Assembly (NCBI RefSeq): GCF_025460835.1
Contig: NZ_JAMXAY010000035.1
Span: 1 to 56,536, forward strand
Source: Parapedobacter soli
Lineage (GTDB): Bacteria; Bacteroidota; Bacteroidia; Sphingobacteriales; Sphingobacteriaceae
Reading direction: 5' to 3'
Length of the DNA stretch: 56,536 nt
The translations under genes and the position numbers were made by a program. Below the pieces are notes generated by a model. It was not told the DNA's origin and ran no database searches. It was given only the letters and a program-made list of their open reading frames with translations. Shown here piece by piece: positions 34,921 through 44,654 of the stretch (the stretch's first letter is position 1; each line of letters begins with the position of its first letter).

Positions 34921-36120
34921 TTGGCTACTGAAAACTATATTTTAATCATCGGCGCATTCGATCGCTTCAACTACGGCGACCTCTTGTTTCCACTGGTCAT
35001 CGAAGCCCAACTCGCCACCTACGGGGAGCGCTTCAACGCCCGTTATTTCGGGGTGGTCAAAAGCGACCTCAGCGCGCTGGGTGGCAAACCTACCGAAGAC
35101 ATACAGGCGTTCTACCGCGCCTGCCGAGAAAGAAGAGGCCACACCAGTGTCATCGTCGCTGGCGGTGAGGCCGTCGCCGTTACATGGAGCTCGCTGCTGC
35201 TGGCGCTCAACAAGGCTTTCAAGCGCACGCACCGTTTCCACCACCACATCAACAAGGTCATCGATCTCAATGGATTTGCCCAACGGAAATTACAGGGCCA
35301 AACAGAACTGCCCTTTGTTTTCACGGCGTCGGATTTCACAGGCGTAGATTGCGTTGTTTTCAACTCGCTCGGTGGGTCGGAAATCGACCCGGCCATTTTC
35401 GGGCGCTTCCCGGGGCTACGGGACAAGCTGCGCAGGATCGATTATTTCGCCGTGCGCGATAAGGCGACACAACAGAACCTTGCCGTGCAGGGAATAGGCA
35501 CGCAGCTGTACCCCGATTCGGCGATACTGATGTCCAATTTCTATCCCATCAGCGTATTGGCCCACCGCGTGTCGGCAAACGTTGCCACGTATGTATCACA
35601 ACACCGCGGTGAATATGTGTTCTTCCAGATCAAGAACAATCATGCCAAAACCAACGAGCACGAAATAGCCCGGCAGCTAGACGCTGTAGCTGTCCAAACC
35701 GGCCTCCACCTCTGCCTATGCCCTATTGGTAAGGCTCTGAACCACGACGACCACCTCGCACTAAAGCGCATCGCCCCGCTACTTACACAGCCTCATACGC
35801 TGGTAGATGAGGTAACCATCTGGGATATCATGTACCTCATTGCCAACGCGCGCGCTTACGCCGGCACCAGCCTCCACGGCGCCATCACTGCCATGAGTTA
35901 CGCCGTGCCCTACGTTGGCATGGTGGTGCCCAAGCTCCACAGCTACCTGCAAACCTGGGGGGTGGACGGAATAAACCATACCATGCCTATAGGTGGCCTG
36001 CAAGAAGGTATAAGCAGGGCACTACAAATAGAACGGACAGCACTGGAGCGATCGCGCAATACCCAATTGGAAGCTGCTGAGGCCTCTTTTGCGCATATCC
36101 GTCAATTGGTCATCCCCTAA
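34921..36120 (+). CDS. Polysaccharide pyruvyl transferase family protein
   Basis: This 399-residue protein matches the pyruvyl transferase fold used to add pyruvate ketals to glycans. It shows the N-terminal ILIIGAFDRFNYGDLLFPLV, a central DSAILMSN, and the C-terminal ARAYAGTSLHGAITAMSYAVPYVG signature. No other glycan gene is near, so the acceptor is unknown. The start is TTG 34921: a stop lies nine codons upstream with no ATG, and the product begins at the family's first strand. It lies 47 nt after the desulfurase and ends 10 nt before the next gene's ATG. Confidence 0.85.
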   Translation: MATENYILIIGAFDRFNYGDLLFPLVIEAQLATYGERFNARYFGVVKSDLSALGGKPTEDIQAFYRACRERRGHTSVIVAGGEAVAVTWSSLLLALNKAFKRTHRFHHHINKVIDLNGFAQRKLQGQTELPFVFTASDFTGVDCVVFNSLGGSEIDPAIFGRFPGLRDKLRRIDYFAVRDKATQQNLAVQGIGTQLYPDSAILMSNFYPISVLAHRVSANVATYVSQHRGEYVFFQIKNNHAKTNEHEIARQLDAVAVQTGLHLCLCPIGKALNHDDHLALKRIAPLLTQPHTLVDEVTIWDIMYLIANARAYAGTSLHGAITAMSYAVPYVGMVVPKLHSYLQTWGVDGINHTMPIGGLQEGISRALQIERTALERSRNTQLEAAEASFAHIRQLVIP

Positions 36121-36130
36121 ACTTCCTGGC

Positions 36131-37312
36131 ATGAACATGCATATCCTGACACCCGAAGTACAGCGTTTTTTAACGGAGCATGAACATAGTGCTCCGAGTG
36201 CGATTGCACTGGCCAAAAGCCCGTTCCCAGCGGTTTCCGCCGCCGAACTGGCGCAGCAGCTGGACGGCCGGCAACGTTGCCGCAAGAAATTGCCGCTGTG
36301 GCACAGCACACCCGGCATCTACTACCCCGAAAAGTTAGCCATCGAGCAGGCATCGTCGCAAATCACCGCAACCCACAAAGCGGCTATCGTGGCCAAGGGA
36401 TCCCGGGTCATCGACCTCACCGGCGGCTTCGGTGTGGATACACTCTTCCTCGCACAACGGGCAGCAACGGTAACCCACTGCGAAACCAATGCCCCACTCT
36501 CACAGATTGCCCGCCACAACACGGCGGCAATGGGCCTAACAAACTGCACATTCATCGCTGCCGATGGCATGGAGCACCTCCGTACCCAACCCGATAACAC
36601 CTTTGACGTTGCGTATATCGACCCATCGCGCCGTGTAGCCCAACGCAAGGTTTTCCGGCTGCAAGACTGTGTGCCCGATGTGGTCGCCCTCCAGGGGGAG
36701 CTGCTCCGGAAGGTGCCACAACTGATCATCAAATCGGCGCCGCTGCTGGATATCACCGCTGCGCTGGAGGCACTGGAGAGCGTGAGCGCCGTCCACATCG
36801 TCAGTTCCGGCAATGAGTGTAAGGAGCTCCTGTTTGTCATGGACCGCGGACATACCGGCGAACCGCAACTCGTGGCCACCGCATTAACAGCCGATTCCGT
36901 GGCATGGTTTGCCTTCACGCCCGCTGAGGAGCTAACGGCGAGCCCCACCTACGGCGCACCTACGGGATACCTCCATGAGCCCGACGCAGCTCTTCTCAAA
37001 TCGGGTGCTTTCAAACTGATCGGTACCCGCTACGGGTTGGATAAACTCCACCGCCACACCCACCTGTATACGGCTCGCGAGCCGCACGACGACTTTATGG
37101 GAAAAATATTCCGGATTACCGACGTGGTAACTTACGGTGCCTTCAAAAAGGCAAAAACCACCTACCGCGGTAATGTGAGCACCCGGAATTTCCCACTGAA
37201 GGCGGAGGAACTCCGCAAGCGGCACAGGATCAGCGAAGGTGGCGACCAGCACTTATTTTTCTGCACCGGCGCCGGCGATGAGCTATTGGTCATCTTTGCA
37301 TCAAAATGCTGA
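36131..37312 (+). CDS. THUMP-like class I methyltransferase
   Basis: This 393-residue protein has an N-terminal helical region, a SAM-binding core with [16 protein letters not shown] near residue 93 and YIDPSRR near 165 (DPSR replacing DPPY), then the PG_1098-type ferredoxin-like and THUMP-like C-terminal domains ([19 protein letters not shown]). THUMP domains bind RNA, so an RNA methyltransferase is likely; the site is unknown. I use ATG 36131 because the family begins [11 protein letters not shown]; an ATG at 36089 lies inside the previous gene. Confidence 0.86.
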   Translation: MNMHILTPEVQRFLTEHEHSAPSAIALAKSPFPAVSAAELAQQLDGRQRCRKKLPLWHSTPGIYYPEKLAIEQASSQITATHKAAIVAKGSRVIDLTGGFGVDTLFLAQRAATVTHCETNAPLSQIARHNTAAMGLTNCTFIAADGMEHLRTQPDNTFDVAYIDPSRRVAQRKVFRLQDCVPDVVALQGELLRKVPQLIIKSAPLLDITAALEALESVSAVHIVSSGNECKELLFVMDRGHTGEPQLVATALTADSVAWFAFTPAEELTASPTYGAPTGYLHEPDAALLKSGAFKLIGTRYGLDKLHRHTHLYTAREPHDDFMGKIFRITDVVTYGAFKKAKTTYRGNVSTRNFPLKAEELRKRHRISEGGDQHLFFCTGAGDELLVIFASKC

Positions 37313-37355
37313 CCCCTGTTTGTGTAAGAGGCCTTTATTGCGGTACTTTGCAGTT

Positions 37356-38384
37356 ATGCATAAACAACTCAAGCTTTCTGCACTAGATCTATCAGTGATT
37401 ATTGAAGGTGGGGACGCAGCATCGGCGATTGCCCGCACGGTGGAAGTGGCCCGGTATATCGAGCAATTGGAATACACCCGCATCTGGCTCGCCGAGCACC
37501 ATAACATGGAAAATATTGCCAGTTCAGCCACGTCGGTGCTGATTGGCCATGTGGCAGGCAAGACAAACCGCATCCGGGTAGGCTCGGGCGGCATCATGCT
37601 GCCCAACCATGCGCCATTGGCAGTCGCAGAGCAGTTCGGCACACTGGAGTCGATATACCCCGGCCGCATCGACCTGGGACTGGGGCGCGCACCGGGCACC
37701 GACCAGCTGACGGCTGCTGCCCTGCGCCGCAACAACCTGGGCACAGCGTACCACTTCCCTTCAGATATCCGCGAGCTCCAACTGTATTTCAGCGACGAAA
37801 ACATCGATGGCCGCGTGCGGGCATTCCCCGGCGAAGGGCTCGACATCCCGATCTGGATACTGGGGTCGAGCACTGACAGTGCCTACCTAGCTGCCGAAAT
37901 GGGGCTGCCATACGCGTTTGCGGCACACTTTGCCCCCGCCCAGCTCTATCGTGCCATTTCCATCTACCGTCAGCATTTCAAGCCATCGGCACAACTGGAT
38001 AAGCCGTATGTACTGGCTTGTGTGAACGTGATAGCCGCCGATACGGACGAAGAAGCCCATGTACTGGCAACCAGCATGTACCGGATGTTCCTGGGTATCG
38101 TTACCAACACCCGCCGCCCGCTGCAGCCGCCGGTTCCGTCTATGGACCCGTTCTGGTCGCCCGAAATCGAAGCTGCGGTAAAACAGATGACAGCCTGCAC
38201 ATTTATCGGCAGCCAGGAAACCCTCTCCAAGCAGCTCGCGGCATTCGTAGCTGAGACCGATGCCGACGAACTGATGACAACAAGCAATATCTATGAACAA
38301 GGCGCGCGGCTGAAGTCGTACCGCATACTCAGCGAAGTTGTTGCCAGCCTCAACCAGCAGGCTGCACCAATTGAGCGGAATTAG
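37356..38384 (+). CDS. LLM class flavin-dependent oxidoreductase
   Basis: This 342-residue protein is a bacterial luciferase-like monooxygenase of the MsnO8/YhbW type, using FMNH2 or F420-like flavins. It shows [24 protein letters not shown] near residue 40, [22 protein letters not shown] near 68, and [10 protein letters not shown] near 106, all typical. The ATG at 37356 gives a product starting [13 protein letters not shown] as in relatives; the longer frame from 37239 overlaps the previous gene. Its substrate is unknown. Confidence 0.92.
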   Translation: MHKQLKLSALDLSVIIEGGDAASAIARTVEVARYIEQLEYTRIWLAEHHNMENIASSATSVLIGHVAGKTNRIRVGSGGIMLPNHAPLAVAEQFGTLESIYPGRIDLGLGRAPGTDQLTAAALRRNNLGTAYHFPSDIRELQLYFSDENIDGRVRAFPGEGLDIPIWILGSSTDSAYLAAEMGLPYAFAAHFAPAQLYRAISIYRQHFKPSAQLDKPYVLACVNVIAADTDEEAHVLATSMYRMFLGIVTNTRRPLQPPVPSMDPFWSPEIEAAVKQMTACTFIGSQETLSKQLAAFVAETDADELMTTSNIYEQGARLKSYRILSEVVASLNQQAAPIERN

Positions 38385-38386
38385 CC

Positions 38387-38394
38387 TATCTTTG
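38387..38394 (+). promoter_or_regulatory. -7 element TATCTTTG before the UbiD-like gene
   Basis: TATCTTTG fits TAnnTTTG and starts three bases after the preceding stop; transcription from about 38401 would leave a 14-nt leader. No clean -33 is seen. Confidence 0.45.
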
Positions 38395-38414
38395 CGCTAG
38401 CTAATACACATACC

Positions 38415-40253
38415 ATGGGATATCGAAGCCTCGCCGAATGCATAGACGATTTGGAACGCCACGGACACCTTGTCCGCATTAAACAGGAGGTAGACCCCTA
38501 TCTGGAAATGGCAGCCATCCACATGCGTGTGTATGATGCGCGGGGCCCCGCACTGCTATTCGAAAACATCAAGGGAAGCCGGTTCCCAGCGGTGTCAAAC
38601 CTGTTCGGAACGCTAGAACGCTCGCGCTTCATGTTCAGGGACACGCTCGACAAAATCAAGGTATTGGTCGACGTCAAGTCAGACCCCATGCAAGCACTGA
38701 AGAAACCCTTCAGGTATGCGAATGTGGCTACGACCGCACTGTCTGCCCTACCCTGGAAAACGAAGCGGGATGCACCCATCTTACACGGCACCACGCGCAT
38801 CAGCCAACTGCCGCAGATTGTGAACTGGCCCATGGACGGCGGCCCGTTCGTGACCATGCCCCAGGTATATACCGAAGACATTACCAAACCGGGGGTGATG
38901 AACGCCAACTTAGGGATGTACCGCATCCAACTGGCGGGCAACGATTATGCCCCCGACACGGAGGTAGGGCTCCACTACCAGCTGCACCGTGGCATCGGCA
39001 TACACCAGACCAAAGCCAATGAGCTGGGCCAACCGCTGAAGGTGAGTATTTTTGTGGGTGGACCGCCGGCCCACGCGCTGGCAGCAGTGATGCCCCTACC
39101 TGAAGGGCTTTCCGAATTGACCTTTGCGGGCGCGCTGGGCAATCGCCGCTTCCGTTATTTCTACGATGCCGATGGCTTCTGCATCTCCAACGACGCCGAT
39201 TTTGTAATCACCGGAACCGTGTACCCGCACGAAAACAAGCCGGAAGGCCCTTTCGGCGACCATCTGGGCTATTACAGTTTGGTGCACCCCTTCCCGTTGA
39301 TGCGTGTGCATAAAGTCTACCACCGCAAAGACCCGATATGGTCGTTCACCGTGGTGGGGCGGCCGCCGCAGGAAGACACCAGCTTCGGCGCATTGATCCA
39401 CGAAATCACCGGATCGGCGATCCCGCAGGAAATAAACGGTCTCCATGCCGTCCATGCCGTGGACGCTGCTGGCGTGCACCCCCTCCTCTTCGCCATCGGC
39501 AGCGAGCGATACACACCCTACGCGGAAACACAGCGGCCGCAGGAAATACTCACCATTGCCAACCAGATATTAGGTAAAAACCAACTAAGCTTAGCCAAAT
39601 ACTTGCTGATTTCGGCACACCAAGACAACCCGCAACTGGACATCAACGACGTCCCCGCATTCTTAACGCATATTTTGGAACGTATCGACCTGAAGCGAGA
39701 CCTGCACTTCCATACGCAAACAACCATCGACACCCTAGATTATACCGGCGATGGCCTCAATGCGGGTTCGAAAGTTGTCTTCGCGGCCGTAGGTAATAAG
39801 AGGCGTGAGCTGGCCACCGAACTACCGGGCGGGTTTGAGTTGCCGCGGCCCTTCCACCAGTGTAAGCTTGCCCTGCCGGGCGTGCTGGCCGTGGAAGCAC
39901 CGCCCTATATCGATGAAGCTACTGAGAGTAGCCGTATTGACACGTGGTGCCACGAGGCCGGTAGCCTGGGCCTCGAAGGTGTACAGCTTGTGGTTCTTTG
40001 CGACGATGCTGCCTTCACCGCAGCCAACGTGGATAATTTCGTATGGATTACCTTTACGCGCAGCAACCCGTCGCACGACATCCACGGCGTAGGCAGCTTC
40101 ACCCGGCATAAGCACTGGGGGTGCCGTGGGCCATTGGTTATCGACGCACGTAAAAAACCACACCACGCACCCGAGCTCATCAAAGATGCGGAAGTAGAAA
40201 AGCGGGTGGACGCCCTGGGTGCCCAAGGCGGACCGTTGCACGGTATCCTGTGA
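38415..40253 (+). CDS. UbiD family decarboxylase
   Basis: This 612-residue protein belongs to the prenylated-FMN dependent UbiD decarboxylases. It shows GPALLFENIKGSRFPAVSNLFG near residue 36, LHYQLHRGIGIHQTKANELG near 186, and ENKPEGPFGDHLGYYS near 275 with the catalytic-region Glu. The length matches the long menaquinone-type forms of Bacteroidota better than E. coli UbiD. Quinone biosynthesis is the likely pathway. No ubiX-like flavin prenyltransferase is in the window. Its stop lies 4 nt from the stop of the small ORF on the other strand. Confidence 0.9.
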   Translation: MGYRSLAECIDDLERHGHLVRIKQEVDPYLEMAAIHMRVYDARGPALLFENIKGSRFPAVSNLFGTLERSRFMFRDTLDKIKVLVDVKSDPMQALKKPFRYANVATTALSALPWKTKRDAPILHGTTRISQLPQIVNWPMDGGPFVTMPQVYTEDITKPGVMNANLGMYRIQLAGNDYAPDTEVGLHYQLHRGIGIHQTKANELGQPLKVSIFVGGPPAHALAAVMPLPEGLSELTFAGALGNRRFRYFYDADGFCISNDADFVITGTVYPHENKPEGPFGDHLGYYSLVHPFPLMRVHKVYHRKDPIWSFTVVGRPPQEDTSFGALIHEITGSAIPQEINGLHAVHAVDAAGVHPLLFAIGSERYTPYAETQRPQEILTIANQILGKNQLSLAKYLLISAHQDNPQLDINDVPAFLTHILERIDLKRDLHFHTQTTIDTLDYTGDGLNAGSKVVFAAVGNKRRELATELPGGFELPRPFHQCKLALPGVLAVEAPPYIDEATESSRIDTWCHEAGSLGLEGVQLVVLCDDAAFTAANVDNFVWITFTRSNPSHDIHGVGSFTRHKHWGCRGPLVIDARKKPHHAPELIKDAEVEKRVDALGAQGGPLHGIL

Positions 40254-40257
40254 GTTT

Positions 40258-40410
40258 TCAATGTGATTCTAGCTGGTCTACGTCATGTTGGATGCGCGCT
40301 AACACTCCCTCGTAGTGTAGGTATGCCCACAGCGAAAGCACGAGCAGCAAAACGATAAGCAATACCAAAAGCCTGAGGGACGCAGACCTAAACAGGAACG
40401 ACTTCAACAT
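40258..40410 (-). CDS. Small single-span membrane protein
   Basis: A 50-codon frame starts at ATG 40410, overlapping the histidine kinase stop by 7 nt (ATGTTGA), and ends at TGA 40258-40260. It encodes a basic N-terminus (MLKSFLFRSASLR), an uninterrupted hydrophobic helix (LLVLLIVLLLVLSLWAY, about residues 14-30) and a short acidic tail. The overlap, codon use and clear membrane-protein design argue that it is a real gene co-translated with the kinase. I know no family for it. It could anchor or tune the soluble kinase; that is inference. Confidence 0.6.
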   Translation of the reverse strand: MLKSFLFRSASLRLLVLLIVLLLVLSLWAYLHYEGVLARIQHDVDQLESH

Positions 40411-41408
40411 GGAAGCGATATGGTGAAACGGCTGCCGCTCTGCCCATCACTTTCCATACTGATGGTGCCGCCATGCGATTCGACAACGGTTTTCGTGAGG
40501 TAAAGCCCTAGTCCGGTCGTCGGTTCTCCCGCAGTACCTTTCCGTTTGGCCTCCGTAAACTTATCGAAGATATGTTCCTGCATCGACTTGGGGACACCTA
40601 TTCCCGTATCCTGCACCACCAGCATGGCCCAGCCCGGCACCTCCTCGGTGAACACGTCAATCACCCCTCCCGGATGGGTGAACTTGATGCTGTTCCAAAG
40701 GATATTGCTGATGGCCCGGGTTAATTTAGGGCGGTCTACTTTAATGACGGTATTTGACACCAGGTGCTTTGACAAAACCAGCTGCTTGCCCTCAAACTTA
40801 TCGGCAAGGGATTCCGTACAGGTATCAACCAGCTCGTCAAGGCGTTCGTCCGCCAGTTCGATGGCTTCGTCTTGGCATTGTTCGGTGGTAAGGATATCCT
40901 CAATAAGCATCTGTATGTAATCGCACGTTTCGTTTAGTTTGCCGATGAGATGTTGGTGGTGGCTCAATGCCGGGTCTGCCTTCAATATCGTTCCCAATGT
41001 CTCTATCGCCGCTATGGGGCAGCGTATATCGTGGGCCGCTGCCAATAAGGCCAATTTCTGCTTCTCTTGGTTAGCGTATAGGTGGGCTAAGATGGTCGAC
41101 TGTTTGATGAGGCCATAAAAGCTCCCCTGGCGGTTTACCGGGAGCGTAGTGTCTCCGCTGGCTACCATACGGTCGAGGACCGTACTGAGGGTATCCGTGA
41201 AGTCGACAGGCGGCCGATAACGGAAGCATTCCACGACCAGGCCCTCCGGCTTCAAGGCCACGTCCATGGCCGTAAGGATCCCGATGGCCCTATCGCCATC
41301 CATTACCACCACAGCATCCTGTATCTGCAGTAGGATTCTCGCGTTGCATGCTTCAACATAAGCATCAACCGTTAGATACTGCTTTGTTATCAATGCGGCT
41401 ATATTCAT
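40404..41408 (-). CDS. CBS-domain sensor histidine kinase
   Basis: This 334-residue protein starts with a CBS-pair module (about residues 5-110: ILLQIQDAVVVMDGDRAIGIL, TTLPVNRQGSFYGLIKQSTI) instead of membrane helices, so the kinase is cytoplasmic and may sense adenine nucleotides. Then come the H-box AAAHDIRCPIAAIETL with the phospho-accepting His, the N-box NILWNSIKFT, G1 VQDTGIGVP and G2 TTGLGLYLTK. The H-box is atypical (IRCPI for LRNPL). An ATG at 41447 is possible, but 41408 starts right before the CBS domain. No response regulator is next to it; a small membrane ORF overlaps its 3' end. Confidence 0.87.
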   Translation of the reverse strand: MNIAALITKQYLTVDAYVEACNARILLQIQDAVVVMDGDRAIGILTAMDVALKPEGLVVECFRYRPPVDFTDTLSTVLDRMVASGDTTLPVNRQGSFYGLIKQSTILAHLYANQEKQKLALLAAAHDIRCPIAAIETLGTILKADPALSHHQHLIGKLNETCDYIQMLIEDILTTEQCQDEAIELADERLDELVDTCTESLADKFEGKQLVLSKHLVSNTVIKVDRPKLTRAISNILWNSIKFTHPGGVIDVFTEEVPGWAMLVVQDTGIGVPKSMQEHIFDKFTEAKRKGTAGEPTTGLGLYLTKTVVESHGGTISMESDGQSGSRFTISLPC

Positions 41409-41570
41409 TACTAAAAGTTTAGTGCGCCCACCCCCACGGTACAGCATGGCATCTGCCTCACATGAAATCAGTGCTTATTAATGAATTGGTAGTAAAGGCG
41501 TCATTTTGTTTCTTTTATATAACTGGGTCTCGCGAATATAGCGGTATTCCCCAAAAAGTGGCTTTTTTAG

Positions 41571-41592
41571 GCGTTACAACTAGCGTTACAAC
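41571..41592. repeat. 10-bp direct repeat GCGTTACAAC
   Basis: GCGTTACAAC occurs at 41571-41580 and 41583-41592, a 12-bp period. It lies between the kinase and the TPR-HTH regulator, about 165 bp upstream of the kinase start. Tandem sites of this kind often bind regulators, but none is assigned. Confidence 0.4.
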
Positions 41593-41615
41593 GAACAGAT
41601 ATGTACGACAACCCC

Positions 41616-43310
41616 TTAGTTGCCAACAAAATAGTCGGTATAGAACATTGGCGGTGTAAAACTTGCAGAAAGGCCGATTTTTTTACGGATGCGATGCCAC
41701 GTGACCGGTAGGGAGGCGGGAGAGATACCCAATGCGTGGGCAATTTCGTGATTCGACAATTCCAGTTTAAGCAGGAATAGGTAGCGCAATTCGGCAGGTG
41801 TGAGGTCGGGGTGCTGCTCGGTGAGCCTTTCGGTAACACCGGGATATACTTTCTGGAATTGGGTCCGGAAATCAATCCAATCGGCATCCGTAAGGATAGT
41901 GGCTGTGCGTAGCTGCCGCAGGGCAGGGTCGTCCCGCTCCGGTTCAGTACCTTCCATAGACTGGATAATACGGGCATTGCTCAAAATCCGGCTGGCATAA
42001 CCCTCAAGCAATCGGCGGGCACTATCCAGCTCGTGATGCGCGCGTTCGAGTTCGGACTCCTGCAATTTACGGCGGATACGGTTGCGGTAAACGGTTATTC
42101 CATAAAGCACCAGAATGGCAAATGCTGCCAACACCAACCCGGCAACTATGGCGTTGCGCCTCACGCGCTGGCGGGCCGCTTCGGCGTGGAGACGTTCCAG
42201 CGCCGCCTCCTGCCGGCTGGCCATGATTTCCTGGTTGGCGCGCATGAGCTTCAGCGCATTGAATTTTTCAGCGTAGCGCTTATTAGCCTCCAGCGCGGAA
42301 TCGAGGTATTGGGCAGCCACCTGTTGCTGGCCTACCGCCGTGTACCATTTGCTCATTATAGGGTACCACTCGCGCAGGCGGTCGTATTGCCTGGATTCTT
42401 GGATATAGGCGTAAGCTTTATCGAGCGATGCTTTTGCCGCAGCCACCTGCCCGCGCTGTAACAGCACGTCGGCCAATGGCATTGCCGAGCCGGCGGCGAG
42501 CCCTGGATCGTCATATTGCTCCGCAATGCGGATATCTTTCTCGAACAACGGAACGGCATCGTCGTAATTGCCCCGCAGGTATTCGTTGTAACCGAGGTTG
42601 CCCGAAGCGATCCCCACCCACTGCTCGCTCACATCGGTAGCGTGCGTTATCAACTGCCGGAAACAGCTATCCGATTGGTCCAATAACCCCAGCTGGCGGT
42701 AGGTCAGCCCCATGGTATTGATGGCGTGCCGCCAGCTGGGGAGGTAGAAATCGCTGGCAGGCAATGCCGCAACGGTTTTGAAATAAGGAATAGCTTGCTC
42801 GTAATCTCCAAAACGGTAATAGGCCCTGCCAATCTCTTCGAGGTAAATCGCTTTATTGGGAAAGTCGGCCACATCGACATTCCGCATCATATCGTCCAGC
42901 CGCATATACCACCGGAACCCTTATTCGTATTTTTCCTGCATCCAGTAATACTGGCCAATGCACCAAACCGCACGGTAAACAACATGGGATATGCCCGCCT
43001 CTGTGGCCTTATCCAACGTTTGCTGCATCTTTTCCAAACTGCCCGCCCCCACCTCGAGGTCATAACTCGCTTCCAGCAAATCGGCTTCCAGTAGCAGCTC
43101 CTCATCATCCAGCTCTTCGGCCAGTGCCCGCATGCCTTTGAGCGTATCGGCAACGTCGCCGGCCGGCATCTCCTCGGCGATAACACTCCCGTAAAGCCGG
43201 TCAATCGCATCCAGCCGCCGCGGATACGGACGGCCAACCAACTCGCGGTATTGGGCCTGGACGGTAACCCCGGTTAAGAGGAATAGGATCGCGGCGATAA
43301 CGGGCTTCAT
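41616..43310 (-). pseudogene. TPR-TM-HTH regulator interrupted by an in-frame TAA
   Basis: The reading frame from ATG 43310 has a signal peptide and TPR-like helices but meets TAA at codon 130 (42921-42923). The same frame goes on without shift for 434 more codons: further TPRs, a membrane helix (AIVAGLVLAAFAILVLYGI), a coiled coil (ELERAHHELDSARRLLEGYA) and a C-terminal LuxR-like helix-turn-helix (LTPAELRYLFLLKLELSNHE). The TPR phase is continuous across the stop (QEKYE, stop, GFRWYMRLDD). This is a common Bacteroidota regulator type that couples periplasmic sensing to DNA binding. A CAA to TAA change would explain the break. It begins 12 nt after the ABC permease stop. Confidence 0.75.
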
Positions 43311-43322
43311 GTCATACGGCTA

Positions 43323-44654
43323 TTATCCTTTATAACGGAACCATTTGACCAGCTCTTTATAACTGGCTTTCTTGCCATACATCAGGATGCCCACGCGGTA
43401 TATCCGGCCAGCCACCCAGGTGGTAACGATAAAGCCCCCCACCAGCAGCGCCAACGACAGCGCGATCTCCCATACGGGTACGCCAAACGGCACCCGCACC
43501 AGCATGGCTATCGGCGAGGTAAAGGGGACCATACTCAGCCAGAAGGCTAAAGGCCCGTGCGGGTCGTTGATCAGTACCCCAAACGAGAGGATATATGTAA
43601 ACAGGAGCGGTATCGTGATCGGCAGCATGAATTGCTGCGTTTCCGTTTCACTATCCACCGCCGAGCCTACGGCGGCAAACAACGCACTGTAAAGCAGGTA
43701 ACCTCCGAAAAAATAGAGCAAAAAGGTGATAATGATTGTTTGGAAATCGACCTTGGCCAGTTCCTGCGTGACCTTACCAACCATGCCTATTTCCGGGGTC
43801 GACGCCGTGGCTGCTACGCCGCTATCCGTCAATAGTTGTTGCTGGTTTTCCACCTGCGTTTCCATCGCTATTTTGCCCATCATACCCGTGCCGGCGATAC
43901 CCATCAGTGCCGACGAAAGCACAATCCATAGGATAAACTGGGTAAGGCCGACCAAGCCAATGCCGATGATTTTGCCCATCATTAGTTGGAACGGCTTTAC
44001 CGACGAGATGATCACCTCTACGATACGGCTGTTTTTTTCCTCAATGATACCCCGCATCACCTGCGAGCCATAAAGGAATAAGCAGATATAGACCAGGATG
44101 GAAAGTGACATGGCAATGCCCATGGCCGCCCCGGCGCTACTATCTTTCTCACCTTCTTCGGTAATTTCCTTGGCCGAAATGTTCACGCGGGGACTGATAC
44201 TTTCTACGGTAGCGCGGTCAATGCCCGCATCCGCATACGCCCTATCGCGGAGTACCTCTTCCAATTGGTCGGACACCTCGCCCTGTACGCCGAAACTAGC
44301 CGCTTCTTTCGAAAAAAGCTCCACCCGCGATGAGGCTTCGATGTCGGCAGGAATAATCAAAAGGAACGTTTTCCCACCCTCGGCGAGTATCCGCTCCTTT
44401 TCAGCGGCAACATCACCGGATACACCGATAAAAGTGACGTCTTCGGTATTCGCTACTTTCCCTTCGAAAAGGCCACTTTGGTCTACCACATAGACCGTGG
44501 CCTGGTTGTTCTCAAAACTCTTGGCGGTAAGGTATATGGTGAGCGCATAGATTCCGATGAGAAACAGCGGAACCAGAAAAGTGACCAGCAAAAAGGATTT
44601 TTTCTTAACCCGGCTCAGGTATTCGCGCTTGATAATCAGTAATATCTTGTTCAT
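43323..44654 (-). CDS. ABC-2 type transporter permease (NatB-like)
   Basis: This 443-residue protein has one N-terminal membrane helix (SFLLVTFLVPLFLIGIYALTIYL), a periplasmic domain of about 150 residues, and five or six further helices after residue 180, with FLYGSQVMRGIIEEKNSRIVEVIISSVKPFQLM, the signature of NatB/ABC-2 exporters. It pairs with the ATPase just upstream, whose TAA overlaps its ATG (TAATG). NatAB systems export sodium or small molecules; the substrate here is unknown. Confidence 0.9.
   Translation of the reverse strand: MNKILLIIKREYLSRVKKKSFLLVTFLVPLFLIGIYALTIYLTAKSFENNQATVYVVDQSGLFEGKVANTEDVTFIGVSGDVAAEKERILAEGGKTFLLIIPADIEASSRVELFSKEAASFGVQGEVSDQLEEVLRDRAYADAGIDRATVESISPRVNISAKEITEEGEKDSSAGAAMGIAMSLSILVYICLFLYGSQVMRGIIEEKNSRIVEVIISSVKPFQLMMGKIIGIGLVGLTQFILWIVLSSALMGIAGTGMMGKIAMETQVENQQQLLTDSGVAATASTPEIGMVGKVTQELAKVDFQTIIITFLLYFFGGYLLYSALFAAVGSAVDSETETQQFMLPITIPLLFTYILSFGVLINDPHGPLAFWLSMVPFTSPIAMLVRVPFGVPVWEIALSLALLVGGFIVTTWVAGRIYRVGILMYGKKASYKELVKWFRYKG

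Noticed and set aside
36089-36130. ATG 36089 as start of the THUMP-like methyltransferase
   Set aside because: It lies within the preceding gene and adds residues not in the family; ATG 36131 fits.
37239-37355. 39 extra N-terminal codons on the LLM oxidoreductase
   Set aside because: They overlap the previous gene in another frame and lack similarity; ATG 37356 starts the family sequence.
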